The notes under the pieces are model-generated. The model was given only the letters and a program-made list of their open reading frames with translations, did not search any database and was not told the origin of the DNA. This document shows, in pieces, positions 18,780 to 28,497 of a stretch of 64,000 nt of DNA. Origin of the DNA: an uncultured Fibrobacter sp. (lineage in GTDB: Bacteria; Fibrobacterota; Fibrobacteria; Fibrobacterales; Fibrobacteraceae); assembly GCA_946414075.1 (NCBI GenBank), contig CAMKNA010000006.1:26615-90614 (forward strand), read 5' to 3'. Position 1 is the first letter of the stretch, and every line of letters begins with the position of its first letter. A program made the position numbers and the translations under genes.

Positions 18780-19880
18780 ATGAAAAATACATTCTCTAGA
18801 AAGTTTACGGTCTGTGCCCTTGCTGGGGTGCTCGGTTTCGCCCTTTCCGCCTGCGACGATTCTTCGTCAGCGGGGGGTAATAATGGTAGTGGCGGGAACC
18901 GTGGTGGAATTCCCGACACCGTCGAGACATTCATGGAACTGTCGGATTACGACTGCGGCAAGAGTCAGAAGTGCGTTGCCACCTACCTGACGGAATACCA
19001 TGACATGGCTGTGTGCGATGGTAACAACGGCTGGGTCATCGGGACTCTCATCGAGAAGATGGACTGCGACTTCTCTTCATCGAGTGTCAACTCCAGCGAC
19101 AGCAAGGGCAATCCTTCTTCGGCAGGAACATCGACCAAGTCCAGCAACTCTAGTTCTTCGAGAGTCACCTCGAGCGATGTTGAGGGGTCTAGCAAAACCG
19201 CCTGGGATTACTTGAATCCGGACATTAACTATGGCGAGTTTACCGATGAACGTGATGGACAGATTTACAAGACGGTGACCATCGCCCCCGCGGGCACTGG
19301 CTATTCCGAGGTGTGGATGGCCGAGAATCTGAACTTTGAGACGGAAAACAGCTGGTGTGGTGGTGGAATCGGAACTACAGAAGGCGATTGTTCTGTTTAC
19401 GGTCGTCTTTATACCTGGGCTGCTGCAGTGGGCAGGGCGGAGGACGAGTGTGGTATTGATCATGCATGCAACCTTGGTGAGGGAGATATTCGTGGTGCAT
19501 GCCCCAAGGGCTGGCATTTGCCCAGTCAAAGCGAATGGGATGCCCTGATTGTGGCCGTTGACGGTTCCATTACGGAATATACGTCTTCAAATACGGCGGG
19601 TTCCAAGCTCAAGTCCGCGGCTCGCTGCTGGTCGTCGTACAGCGGCATCACCATCGAGGATGCCTTCGGGTTCTCGGCGCTTCCTGCCGGCTTCAGGAAC
19701 GACGGCATTGGGAATTACAACTCCAAGGGCTATGGCACGGTCTTCTGGAGTTCTACTGAGGAAACCATCTACTACGCGTACGCCATGGAGTTGTATTACC
19801 GCAACGACGGTGCGGACCTGTTCAACGACGGCAGCAAGAACAGAGGGTTCTCCGTCCGTTGCGTCAAGGACTCAGAATAG
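18780..19880 (+). CDS. FISUMP domain lipoprotein (tandem paralog)
   Basis: ALSACDDSSSAGGNNGSGGNRGGIPDTVETFMELSDYDCGKSQKC...TDERDGQIYKTVTIAPAGTGYSEVWMAENLNF...GACPKGWHLPSQSEWDAL...VFWSSTEETIYYAYAMELYY. Confidence 0.92.
   Translation: MKNTFSRKFTVCALAGVLGFALSACDDSSSAGGNNGSGGNRGGIPDTVETFMELSDYDCGKSQKCVATYLTEYHDMAVCDGNNGWVIGTLIEKMDCDFSSSSVNSSDSKGNPSSAGTSTKSSNSSSSRVTSSDVEGSSKTAWDYLNPDINYGEFTDERDGQIYKTVTIAPAGTGYSEVWMAENLNFETENSWCGGGIGTTEGDCSVYGRLYTWAAAVGRAEDECGIDHACNLGEGDIRGACPKGWHLPSQSEWDALIVAVDGSITEYTSSNTAGSKLKSAARCWSSYSGITIEDAFGFSALPAGFRNDGIGNYNSKGYGTVFWSSTEETIYYAYAMELYYRNDGADLFNDGSKNRGFSVRCVKDSE
18845..19145 (+). repeat. Near-identical direct repeat, copy 2
   Basis: See copy 1 at 17640-17940. 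Confidence 0.85.
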
Positions 19881-19935
19881 CCCGCCGATAAACAATCATT
19901 CCACATTCCACACTACACACTTCACACTCGCGTCT

Positions 19936-20047
19936 GCGTTAGGGGACGTCGCACCGCCACGCGGTGGCGAGACGCGCAAGCGGCTCGATGAGCCGAGCGC
20001 GCTCGGCGAGCAGCACCCGACCCGTCCTGTGGACGGGGAACGCCCTT
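19936..20047 (+). repeat. Dispersed palindromic intergenic repeat (GCGTTAGGG...CCCGACCCG...CGGGGAACGCCC), copy 1
   Basis: Shares GCGTTAGGG and CCCGACCCGnnnnnnnnnCGGGGAACGCCC with the reverse complement of 62850-62945; multiple internal palindromes. Confidence 0.6.
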
Positions 20048-20101
20048 TGACGGCAGGCTCATTTTTTGCTAAATTTGCGTCCCTATTTGAGGGGATGCAC
20101 T

Positions 20102-21997
20102 ATGATGGATTTGACTGTATTTTTTGATGGAATGTCCAAGCCTATGTTGCGTGATGTTCATGCCTTGGCTTATGGCAAGAAGGGCTTGCTGAACAACGCC
20201 TTGATACAGTCTGAAGTTCTGTCTTTTTATTCTAGTTTGGAACGACTGCAGTCCATCCGCCAGAAATTGGAACCCTGGCAGCGCCATTGCCTGGACTTGA
20301 TCTACCTGAGCGGTTCCCGCGGACTTTCTTACAACGAGCTTAGACTTTCTGTTCCTGCGGCGAAGAGCGCCGAACTCCAGAAGTTTCTGATTTCCCTTTG
20401 CCGTCAGTTTTTGGTGTGGCGTTCATCTGTATCTAATACCGTCGTCTATTACGGTTTTCGCAATTTCGAGGAATGTATCAGGTTCGTTCCCGAACCGGTG
20501 GACCCTTCCAAGGGGACTCATGTGGGCTACAGTACATTGCTGGACTGGCATGTCTGTAAGGTACTTGGGCTTGCCCAGCGTGGTGAACTGAAGATTAACG
20601 GCAACGGGAGTCTTCATCGTCGGGGCAGGCAGCTTTGCCTGGATTCCTTTACATCGGCTTCCAAGCTGTGGATGAATGCTGCCGAGACGGAACTGGTTTT
20701 GATCTTTAGCTTCTTGACCCAGAACCGCTGGCTGGAACTGGTGGGTACGAACCTGTATCCGTCGGCCAAGGCGCTGGAGTTCCTGAAGAAAAACAGCTTC
20801 CGCCTGCATCAGGATATTCTGTCTTGGTGGCTTTGTGCCCGGTTCCAGAAAGACCGCAGGCTCTGCAAGAGCATCTTCAAGAACCTCTCGACGGTCACTT
20901 CCATCCAGGATGCCGCTCAGATTTTCTGGGTGCTGGACCCCACCTTCCGTATACTGGATAAGAGCAAGCATTTGGGCTGGGACAACTTGCCAAGACCCCT
21001 GAAGGAAGCCTGGCTTTTGGGCCTGGTGGACTTCACGCTTTCCGACCAGAAGGGTGCCCGCAAGGTGGAGCAGGTGGCCTTGAATGCAAACGGTCTGGAG
21101 TGGTTGGAGTCCTCTGTGATGCCAATACCCGAAGCATCCGTTTCTGTGCTTCCCAATTTCGACATTGTGGCTTCTGTGGGAACATCGCCGAGAATCCTGT
21201 TCGTGCTTTCGACCCTTGCCACATCCAAGAACGACGAGACCTTCCTTTGCTTCAACCTGGACAAGGAGACATATCTTTCCGGCTTGCGGAGCGGTTTTCC
21301 CGAATCGGAAATCGAACACTTCCGCAATTGCGTCAAGACGCCCAGTAACGTGTCTGCGACGCTTGACGAATGGAACGGCTCTTTTTATGGGGCTCGCATC
21401 CGTACGGTTCGCCTGTTGAAGATTGACGATGGGAAGGCGCTGCACGAGCTTTCCTCCTTCCCGCAGTTCATGGAAAATGTGGAAGAATTTATTCCCGGTT
21501 ACGGGTTCTTGATAAAGCCGGAACAGGAAGCGAATGTATTCAGCATTCTGGAAAGCTATGGGTTCTGCCCCAATGCCTCTCGCGCGTCGGAAAATGCAGA
21601 AAAGGCTCCTGTGGAGGAATGGCGCAAGGAGTTTTCCATTCCCCGCTACGAGATGGGCGCTCCAGACTACGAGCTTCGCAGCGGCCAGGACGAATCGTCC
21701 CTACAGTCTTCGTTGGATGCCACCAAGTATGGAAGCCTTTACCGCAAGCTTGACACCTTCGACCTGGTGAAGGTCCTGCGCTATGCGAAGATGACGGGAA
21801 CCATGCTAGGCGCCCAGGTAAAGGACCCTGCCAAGCGTACCGACAGGATGAGAGAAATCACTTTTTATGTCCATTCCCTGCACCTGTCCAAGCCGCCCTT
21901 CAATGCGGAAATCCAGGAAGTGGGCAGCGAGACGGATCATTCCTTGCTTCTCTCCTTTATCCAAGAAGTCAAGGTTATGCAGAAAAAGTCGGTTTAG
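20102..21997 (+). CDS. Helicase-associated (XPB N-term/Helicase_C_3-like) domain protein without helicase motor
   Basis: MPIPEASVSVLPNFDIVASVGTSPRILFVLSTLATSKNDETFLCFNLDKETYLSGLRSGFPESEIEHFRNCVKTPSNVSATLDEWNGSFYGARIRTVRLLKID; no Walker motifs; start after GAGGGG SD-like sequence. Confidence 0.65.
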   Translation: MMDLTVFFDGMSKPMLRDVHALAYGKKGLLNNALIQSEVLSFYSSLERLQSIRQKLEPWQRHCLDLIYLSGSRGLSYNELRLSVPAAKSAELQKFLISLCRQFLVWRSSVSNTVVYYGFRNFEECIRFVPEPVDPSKGTHVGYSTLLDWHVCKVLGLAQRGELKINGNGSLHRRGRQLCLDSFTSASKLWMNAAETELVLIFSFLTQNRWLELVGTNLYPSAKALEFLKKNSFRLHQDILSWWLCARFQKDRRLCKSIFKNLSTVTSIQDAAQIFWVLDPTFRILDKSKHLGWDNLPRPLKEAWLLGLVDFTLSDQKGARKVEQVALNANGLEWLESSVMPIPEASVSVLPNFDIVASVGTSPRILFVLSTLATSKNDETFLCFNLDKETYLSGLRSGFPESEIEHFRNCVKTPSNVSATLDEWNGSFYGARIRTVRLLKIDDGKALHELSSFPQFMENVEEFIPGYGFLIKPEQEANVFSILESYGFCPNASRASENAEKAPVEEWRKEFSIPRYEMGAPDYELRSGQDESSLQSSLDATKYGSLYRKLDTFDLVKVLRYAKMTGTMLGAQVKDPAKRTDRMREITFYVHSLHLSKPPFNAEIQEVGSETDHSLLLSFIQEVKVMQKKSV

Positions 21998-22003
21998 GGG
22001 CGA

Positions 22004-22444
22004 TTAGGGGAGCGTCTGGGCGTAGCCGGCGATGTCCACCATTTCGTCTAGCTCTATTTCATCATAATAGGCCTGCATGCCCTCGCGGCTCTCATCGCCA
22101 AAATTCATCTGGTACCAGAAAGTGGGCATGTCGTAACGAGCCCTTTGCCCCATGTAGGTGGCTTTTCCTTCCGTTGGGGTAAAATTGATATGCCTGCCGT
22201 CTACTCCGTGGCATCCCTTGCAATTCTGGTGGAACAGTTTTTTGCCCCGTTCCAGATTCGCCCCCTTGATTTTCCCATTCTCGTCTAGGAGGTTGTAGAC
22301 CAGGTAGGCCATGCGCTTGTCCTCTTTGGTAAGGGTGTCCCCTTCGGACCCTGGGTTGGGCGCGGTTCCAGCAGGTGCGGGATCGCCAAAGACCAGGCCG
22401 TAGCCTGCAAGAAAAAAGGCAATCAACGGAAACCGATGGAACAT
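22004..22444 (-). CDS. c-type cytochrome (class I-like), secreted
   Basis: Signal peptide; GKKLFHQNCKGCHGVDGRHINFTP with one CxxCH. Confidence 0.85.
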   Translation of the reverse strand: MFHRFPLIAFFLAGYGLVFGDPAPAGTAPNPGSEGDTLTKEDKRMAYLVYNLLDENGKIKGANLERGKKLFHQNCKGCHGVDGRHINFTPTEGKATYMGQRARYDMPTFWYQMNFGDESREGMQAYYDEIELDEMVDIAGYAQTLP

Positions 22445-22460
22445 ACGGGGAATATAGATA

Positions 22461-22562
22461 AATGTGGGGTGTGTGATGTGAGAAGAACGTCATCCTGGAG
22501 AGGTGAAACCCCGACGGAATCCAGGAAGTAAGATGTGGAATGTGGGGTGAGAGATGCGAGGA
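22461..22562. repeat. GTCATCCTGGA...TCCAGGA palindromic element flanked by imperfect AATGTGGGGTG-type direct repeats
   Basis: aatgtggggtgtgtgatgtgagaa (22461-22484) and aatgtggggtgagagatgcgagga (22539-22562) flank the 22488-22527 element. Confidence 0.55.
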
Positions 22563-22608
22563 CTGTTCTTCGTTTATCTGTAAATATGTTTATATTTCTA
22601 ATCAACAC

Positions 22609-23691
22609 ATGACTACAAAACACGCCCATATTCCTTTTGCCGTCGCCTTGCTTTTGGCTTTCGGCTTTTTTACCCTCTCCTTCGGAGCTACAATGAACCA
22701 TCCCCTTCTTGAAAATGTCCTCTTGACAGGTCGCTGGCAGGTGACCTCTCAAGCGCTTGTCGCCAGCGCTCCCGGTGTCATGGTCCAGTTTTCCGCCTCC
22801 ACTTCGGAGCTGTCTTTTGACCTGGAAGGGGAGGCCCGCTACCGCCTGGATGTCGACGGCAAGGAGACGGAGCACTTTACTATCGATGGCCGGGAGACCC
22901 ACAAGGTGAAGGTTGCAGGCGACGGGGTCCACCAGTTCCGCCTGATAAAGATTAGCGAGTCCAACCCCGGAAAGATTAGTCTCTACGGTATAGACCTGGG
23001 AAAGGGTGGCAAGTTCGGTCCCAAGCCCAAGGCGTCCAACCGCCGTATCGAGTTTATCGGCGATTCCTTCAGTGTGGGTTATGGTAATATGGCGGGTGGT
23101 CCCGAAGACGGGACGGTCTTTGAAAAGACGGACGCCTCCCGTGGCTATGCCTTCCTGCTGGCAGATGGCTACAAGGCCGATTTCCAGATTAACGCGGTGA
23201 GCGGGCGGGGCCTGATCCGCAATTACGATTGGATCGTTCCTGACTGGACCCTGAGCAAGCTCTACGACTATACAATCTTTGGCGTCATGGAGCTTGGCGA
23301 AAAGTCCGAGCTCTGGGATTTTGAGTCCTTCCACCCGCAGGTTATTGTGATTTTCGTGGGCATTAACGATTTTCAGGGGAATCCGCCCCATGCGGACCCC
23401 ACTGCATTTAAGACGGCATACGCCGCCCTGCTGGACAAGCTCCGCAAGTTGCACCCGGGCGTGAAGTTCTTGCTGGTTTCCACCAAGACCTGGCCTGACG
23501 ACTCTATGACTCCCGCGGTGCAACAAGTCTTTGAAGACCAGAAGGCCAAGGGATTTAAGGACCTGGAATACAAGCTTGTCTTTACGGAGAATACCGCTCT
23601 CCATGGTCACCCCTCAGCTCATTCCCAAGAAGACTTGGCTCAGACGCTCCGCTTTACGGTGGGACGATTAGGGGGATTTTTGAGCAGGTAA
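22609..23691 (+). CDS. SGNH/GDSL carbohydrate esterase, CE2 acetylxylan esterase-like
   Basis: Signal peptide, N-terminal beta domain (VMVQFSASTSELSFDLEGEARYRLDVDGKE), then IEFIGDSFSVGYGNM...SGRGLIRNYDW...VIFVGINDFQGNP...HPSAHSQEDLAQ. Confidence 0.85.
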   Translation: MTTKHAHIPFAVALLLAFGFFTLSFGATMNHPLLENVLLTGRWQVTSQALVASAPGVMVQFSASTSELSFDLEGEARYRLDVDGKETEHFTIDGRETHKVKVAGDGVHQFRLIKISESNPGKISLYGIDLGKGGKFGPKPKASNRRIEFIGDSFSVGYGNMAGGPEDGTVFEKTDASRGYAFLLADGYKADFQINAVSGRGLIRNYDWIVPDWTLSKLYDYTIFGVMELGEKSELWDFESFHPQVIVIFVGINDFQGNPPHADPTAFKTAYAALLDKLRKLHPGVKFLLVSTKTWPDDSMTPAVQQVFEDQKAKGFKDLEYKLVFTENTALHGHPSAHSQEDLAQTLRFTVGRLGGFLSR

Positions 23692-23751
23692 ATAATTGTT
23701 TTCGGAATAGTTTTGTATTATTTTTAGAGAAGGTTTAATGGAAATTTCTAG

Positions 23752-25089
23752 ATGTCTTGGTTGATGGAAAAGATATACGCCCTGTTCAGGATGAACATCC
23801 TGATCTTCTTGCTCCTGGCCGCTACGGTCATTGCTTTGACGGCTCACCAGAAAGGGCTGAATGACATACAATTCCTGAACTTGTCGGATTACCCCTATAT
23901 CATCGCTCAGACGGATTCGACGGATGGAGGCAATTCTGCCATCAAGCTGATGCGTACGGATTCCTCGGTGGTGGTGGATTATGAATTGCGGGAGGGGTAT
24001 CCTTACCCCTATGCTGGTATCAAGATTTTGTTGGGCGATGGCAAGACCAAGGGCTGGGATCTTTCCCATTACGATAGCGTTTTCGTGTGGGTAAAACCCC
24101 GTGGTGAAGGAACGGTCCGCCTGTACCTTCGCGCCTACGACGCCTCTTTCTACCGTGAAGGGGATGAAACATCCCTGAAGTTCAACGAGGTGGAATTCTT
24201 CCCTCTGGAGGAGACCTACCCGGCGGTGTTTGTACCCCAGGAATTCCGCGTGGCTAGCTGGTGGGTGGCCCAGAACGAAATCAATGTCCACAAGGCCCGT
24301 GTCGACCTGTCCAATGTGCCCCTGATCGAAATCCAGACGGGAACCAACGCTCCCCTGGGCTATGGCACCATGGAAATCCGGGGCCTGTGCTTCAAGGGGA
24401 AGAAGATTGCGAAGCTGGATTTGGTGACCATCATTGTCGCCATCTGGTTTGTGACCTTCTTGATCATCCTGATTATCCGCTTCTTTGATTACAGCCGTGA
24501 ACGCGCTGCCAACAAGAAGAAGCGCGAAGAGTTGGAAAAGAACCTGCGGGCTCTGGAAATTGAGAAGAGCGAATACGAGAAGTCCAGTAAGGAAGACCCG
24601 CTTACCGGTTGCCTGAATCGTGCGGGCTTTAGCAGCGTGCTCATGCGGGAGCAGGAAAACCTGGTGAAGAACGGAAGTCCTGTTTCCTTCGTGATTCTGG
24701 ATATCGACCACTTCAAGGATGTGAACGATACCTGGGGGCACAATGTTGGTGACGAAGTGCTGGTGAATCTTACCAAACTCATTCAGGGTAAGATCCGTAA
24801 TACCGATGCCCTGGTCCGCTGGGGTGGCGAAGAATTCGTAATTCTGTGCGGCGACACGCCTATCCAGAATGCCCAGTTCTTGGCTGAAAAACTCCGCCAT
24901 GCCATCGAGTCGACCCAGCTTATCAAACAGCAGGTGGTTACCTGCTCCTTCGGTATCGCCGAAATGGTTGCTGGCGAAGATCCAAAGCGCCTGTTCGACC
25001 GTGCGGACAAGGCCTTGTATGCCTCTAAGCAGGGTGGCCGTAACCGCGTTACCAGCGCCACGTTCAAGAAGTCCGAGTCCAAGAACTAG
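23752..25089 (+). CDS. Membrane-associated GGDEF domain diguanylate cyclase
   Basis: Two hydrophobic segments; DPLTGCLNRAGFSSVL...ILDIDHFKDVNDTWGHNVGDEVL...LVRWGGEEFVILC. Confidence 0.94.
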   Translation: MSWLMEKIYALFRMNILIFLLLAATVIALTAHQKGLNDIQFLNLSDYPYIIAQTDSTDGGNSAIKLMRTDSSVVVDYELREGYPYPYAGIKILLGDGKTKGWDLSHYDSVFVWVKPRGEGTVRLYLRAYDASFYREGDETSLKFNEVEFFPLEETYPAVFVPQEFRVASWWVAQNEINVHKARVDLSNVPLIEIQTGTNAPLGYGTMEIRGLCFKGKKIAKLDLVTIIVAIWFVTFLIILIIRFFDYSRERAANKKKREELEKNLRALEIEKSEYEKSSKEDPLTGCLNRAGFSSVLMREQENLVKNGSPVSFVILDIDHFKDVNDTWGHNVGDEVLVNLTKLIQGKIRNTDALVRWGGEEFVILCGDTPIQNAQFLAEKLRHAIESTQLIKQQVVTCSFGIAEMVAGEDPKRLFDRADKALYASKQGGRNRVTSATFKKSESKN

Positions 25090-25109
25090 GACTCAACAAC
25101 CTGCCATAG

Positions 25110-27476
25110 CTAGAACAGGAATCCGCCGAAGCGGACAATCACTCCCGCAAACACCACGCTCACCATGGTCATGAGCTTTATTAGGATATTCAGGGAAGGC
25201 CCTGCGGTGTCCTTGAACGGGTCGCCTACGGTATCGCCGACGACGGCGGCCTTGTGTGTATCGGAGCCCTTGCCACCGTAGTTCCCTTTTTCCACGAACT
25301 TCTTCGCGTTGTCCCAGGCACCGCCTGCGTTGTTCAGCATGGTGGCGAGGGCGAACCCGCACGCAAGGCCGCCTACTAGCAGGCCGAACACGCCAGCCAC
25401 TCCCATGAACAGTCCCACCAGCACGGGGACAACAACCGCCAGGAGCGATGGGATGACCATCTCGTGCTGGGCGCCTACGGTGGAAATTTCCACGCAGCGG
25501 GCGTAGTCGGGCTGGGCGGTTCCTTCCATGATTCCCGCGATCTCCCGGAACTGGCGACGGACCTCTTCTACCATGGCGCTGGCGGCACGGCCCACCGCCT
25601 TAATGGTTAAGGCGCAGAATACGAATGCCATCATGGCGCCGATGAAGATGCCCCCTAGCAGGAGCGGGTTCATCAGGTTCAGGTTGTAGATGTTCATAAA
25701 GTCCACATAGTCCGCCTTGCTGGCCACAAGCCCGATAAGCTCGCCGCTGGCAGAGACGGCACGGTTCCCGCCGTCGAGAATTTTTGCACCGTCGACACCC
25801 GCGACGGCGTTCACCAGGTCTTGGCTGTGGTTTGCGAAAGTGACGGAGCCTACATTCCAGAGTCCCTTGGCAGATGAGGCCAGGTGCCCAATCCATATCT
25901 TGATTTCTTCGACATAGGATGCCAGCAGTGCCATGGCGGTAAGGGCCGCCGAGCCGATGGCGAATCCCTTTCCTGTAGCCGCAGTGGTGTTTCCCAGCAT
26001 GTCCAGCTCGTCGGTACGGGCACGCACGCTGGCGTCCAGCCCCGCCATTTCGGCGTTGCCACCTGCGTTGTCGGCGATAGGCCCAAAGGCATCCGTTGCA
26101 AGGGTGATGCCCAAAGTGCTGAGCATGCCCACGGCCGCAAAGCCCACGCCGTAAAGGCCCATGGCCATGTTCTCGAAACCGCCGGCACACCCAAATGCCG
26201 CGATGATGCCTATCACGATGGTCACCACGGGGAGCCCGGTAGAGAACATGCCCACCGAAATGCCGTCGATGATGGTGGTGGCCGGTCCAAGCTTTGCCTG
26301 GCCCGCAATGCCCTTGGTAGGCTTGTAGGCGTCGGAGGTGTAGTATTCCGTGAACTGCCCGATAAGCACGCCTGCCGCAAGCCCAGAAAGTACGGCGCCA
26401 AAGATACCCAGCTCGATAAAGCCAAGCTTTACCATGACGAGCAGGGCAATGAGAATCATGATAGAAGAACCCAGGGTTCCCGTAAGCAGGGAATGCAGCA
26501 GGTTCTTGGTAGTGGCATCTTCTTTAGTGCGAACCATGAAGATGCCGATAACCGAAAGTACAATGCCGATGGCTGCCACCACCATGGGGGCGAGCACATA
26601 GTTGAGCCCTCCGGGGAGGGCCGCCCCCAAGGCCGCCGTCGCCAATATGGAACCGCAGTAAGATTCGTAGAGATCGGCTCCCATACCCGCCACGTCGCCC
26701 ACATTGTCGCCTACATTGTCGGCGATGGTGGCCGGGTTCCTGGGGTCGTCTTCGGGAATGCCCGCTTCCACTTTGCCCACGAGGTCGGCACCCACATCGG
26801 CCGCCTTAGTGTATATCCCGCCGCCCACACGGGCAAATAGGGCCTGCAGGGAGGCTCCCATCCCGAATGTCAGCATGGTTGTAGTGATTTCCACAGTCTT
26901 GCCGTGGAGCCACACGTCATTTTGCAAGAGCGATTCGCTCCATCCGCCTAATGCTAGTTTGTTTGCAATGCTAGCCCCAAACCCGAAGACATTGTGGTCG
27001 TAGATGTAGTTCAGAAGAATGAACCAGGCGGAAATATCTAGCAGGCCAAAGCCCACCACCACAAGGCCCATGACGGCCCCACTACGAAATGCGATGACAA
27101 GCCCCCGGTTCAGGCTGCTCATGGCGCCCTGCGCCGTTCTGGAGCTGGCGTAGGTCGCCGTCTTCATTCCCAGGAATCCGCACAGGCCGCTAAAGAAACC
27201 GCCGGTAAGGAATGCCACTGGTACAAAGGGGTTCTGGATGCCCATGAAGGCGAGCACCACAAACACGGCGAACAGCACTGCAAAAACGATGGAGACGGTT
27301 TTGTATTGGCGTCTCAGGTAGGCAAAGGCCCCCACTCGCACAAAGTGGGCGATGGCCTTCATTTTATGGTTGCCGTCAGGGGCCTTTTTCATGGCCCTGT
27401 AGAACAGGTAGGCCGTAACGAGAGCGAAAAGGGCGGCAACGGGAACAAGGAACCAAAAACTGGGAATCGTAGTCAT
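25110..27476 (-). CDS. hppA: Membrane-bound ion-pumping pyrophosphatase (K+-dependent type)
   Basis: [93 protein letters not shown]. Confidence 0.97.
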   Translation of the reverse strand: MTTIPSFWFLVPVAALFALVTAYLFYRAMKKAPDGNHKMKAIAHFVRVGAFAYLRRQYKTVSIVFAVLFAVFVVLAFMGIQNPFVPVAFLTGGFFSGLCGFLGMKTATYASSRTAQGAMSSLNRGLVIAFRSGAVMGLVVVGFGLLDISAWFILLNYIYDHNVFGFGASIANKLALGGWSESLLQNDVWLHGKTVEITTTMLTFGMGASLQALFARVGGGIYTKAADVGADLVGKVEAGIPEDDPRNPATIADNVGDNVGDVAGMGADLYESYCGSILATAALGAALPGGLNYVLAPMVVAAIGIVLSVIGIFMVRTKEDATTKNLLHSLLTGTLGSSIMILIALLVMVKLGFIELGIFGAVLSGLAAGVLIGQFTEYYTSDAYKPTKGIAGQAKLGPATTIIDGISVGMFSTGLPVVTIVIGIIAAFGCAGGFENMAMGLYGVGFAAVGMLSTLGITLATDAFGPIADNAGGNAEMAGLDASVRARTDELDMLGNTTAATGKGFAIGSAALTAMALLASYVEEIKIWIGHLASSAKGLWNVGSVTFANHSQDLVNAVAGVDGAKILDGGNRAVSASGELIGLVASKADYVDFMNIYNLNLMNPLLLGGIFIGAMMAFVFCALTIKAVGRAASAMVEEVRRQFREIAGIMEGTAQPDYARCVEISTVGAQHEMVIPSLLAVVVPVLVGLFMGVAGVFGLLVGGLACGFALATMLNNAGGAWDNAKKFVEKGNYGGKGSDTHKAAVVGDTVGDPFKDTAGPSLNILIKLMTMVSVVFAGVIVRFGGFLF

Positions 27477-27609
27477 GGGAACCTCCTATCGGAAATCTAC
27501 CTTCAAAAAAAGAAAAAAGCACATGGCGCCCTATTTATTTGCGATGAAATGGGGAAAATAGGGATAAAATGCGGATTTTGCGTCTACTGATTTAAGTATC
27601 TTTGTGCGT

Positions 27610-28497
27610 ATGCAGTCTATTGAGAAAGAAGCAGCTGTTGCTCAGGACTATTTGTCCAAGATTTCTGTTCAGGCGGAAGCCTTATTTGACAAGTACCTCC
27701 CACCGGTGACGGATCAGCCCTGCCGGTTGCACGAGGCCATGCGTTACTCCATGCTTGCGGGTGGTAAACGCCTGCGGCCCGCCCTTGTTAGGGCTACTTT
27801 TGACATGTTTGGCGGCAAGGGCGATAATGTCGAGCTTGCCATGGTCGCCCTGGAGATGATACATACCTTCTCCCTGATTCACGATGACCTGCCCTGTATC
27901 GACAACGATGATTTCCGCAGGGGCAAGCCCACTAGCCACAAGCAGTTTGGCGAGGCTACGGCGGTGATGGCTGGCGATGCGCTTTGCGTCTTGGCTTTCG
28001 AACTTATGGGTAAGACGGGTAATGCCCGTGCCATCGAGGTCCTGGCCCACCTGCTTAGCACCTACGGCCTTATTGGTGGCGAGATGATCGACATCGAATG
28101 CGAAGGCAAGGAAGTGGACCTGGAGACGGTGGACTACATCCATTACCACAAGACGGCGGCCCTTATCGAGGCGGCTCTCCAGGTAGGCGCCATGCTTGCC
28201 GGTGCAAGTGACAAGGATATCCAGGTTATCCGCCAGTACGGTAGGGCTATCGGCCTTGCGTTCCAGATTGTTGACGACATTCTGGATATTGTGTCTACTA
28301 CCGAGGAACTGGGCAAGGATGCCGGTTCCGATATCGAGAAGGGTAAGGCTACCTATCCCTCTGTGATGGGGCTGGACAAGTCCAGGGAAAAAGCCAAGGA
28401 ACTTTACGAAGAATCCATCCGCGCATTGGATGGGCTCTCTTGCGATACGAATGTCCTTCGGGCCATGGCCGCATTCATCATTACTCGGGTTAAATAA
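27610..28497 (+). CDS. ispA: Polyprenyl (farnesyl/geranyl) diphosphate synthase
   Basis: AGGKRLRPALV; HTFSLIHDDLPCIDNDDFRRGKPTSHKQFGEATAVMAGDAL; AFQIVDDILDI. Confidence 0.95.
   Translation: MQSIEKEAAVAQDYLSKISVQAEALFDKYLPPVTDQPCRLHEAMRYSMLAGGKRLRPALVRATFDMFGGKGDNVELAMVALEMIHTFSLIHDDLPCIDNDDFRRGKPTSHKQFGEATAVMAGDALCVLAFELMGKTGNARAIEVLAHLLSTYGLIGGEMIDIECEGKEVDLETVDYIHYHKTAALIEAALQVGAMLAGASDKDIQVIRQYGRAIGLAFQIVDDILDIVSTTEELGKDAGSDIEKGKATYPSVMGLDKSREKAKELYEESIRALDGLSCDTNVLRAMAAFIITRVK

Noticed and set aside
19549-20127. 192-aa plus-strand ORF overlapping the third FISUMP gene and the palindromic repeat
   Set aside because: Out of frame with a confident lipoprotein and runs through repeat DNA
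22423-23610. 395-aa ORF antisense to the CE2-like esterase
   Set aside because: Sense ORF has signal peptide and SGNH motifs; the antisense frame does not
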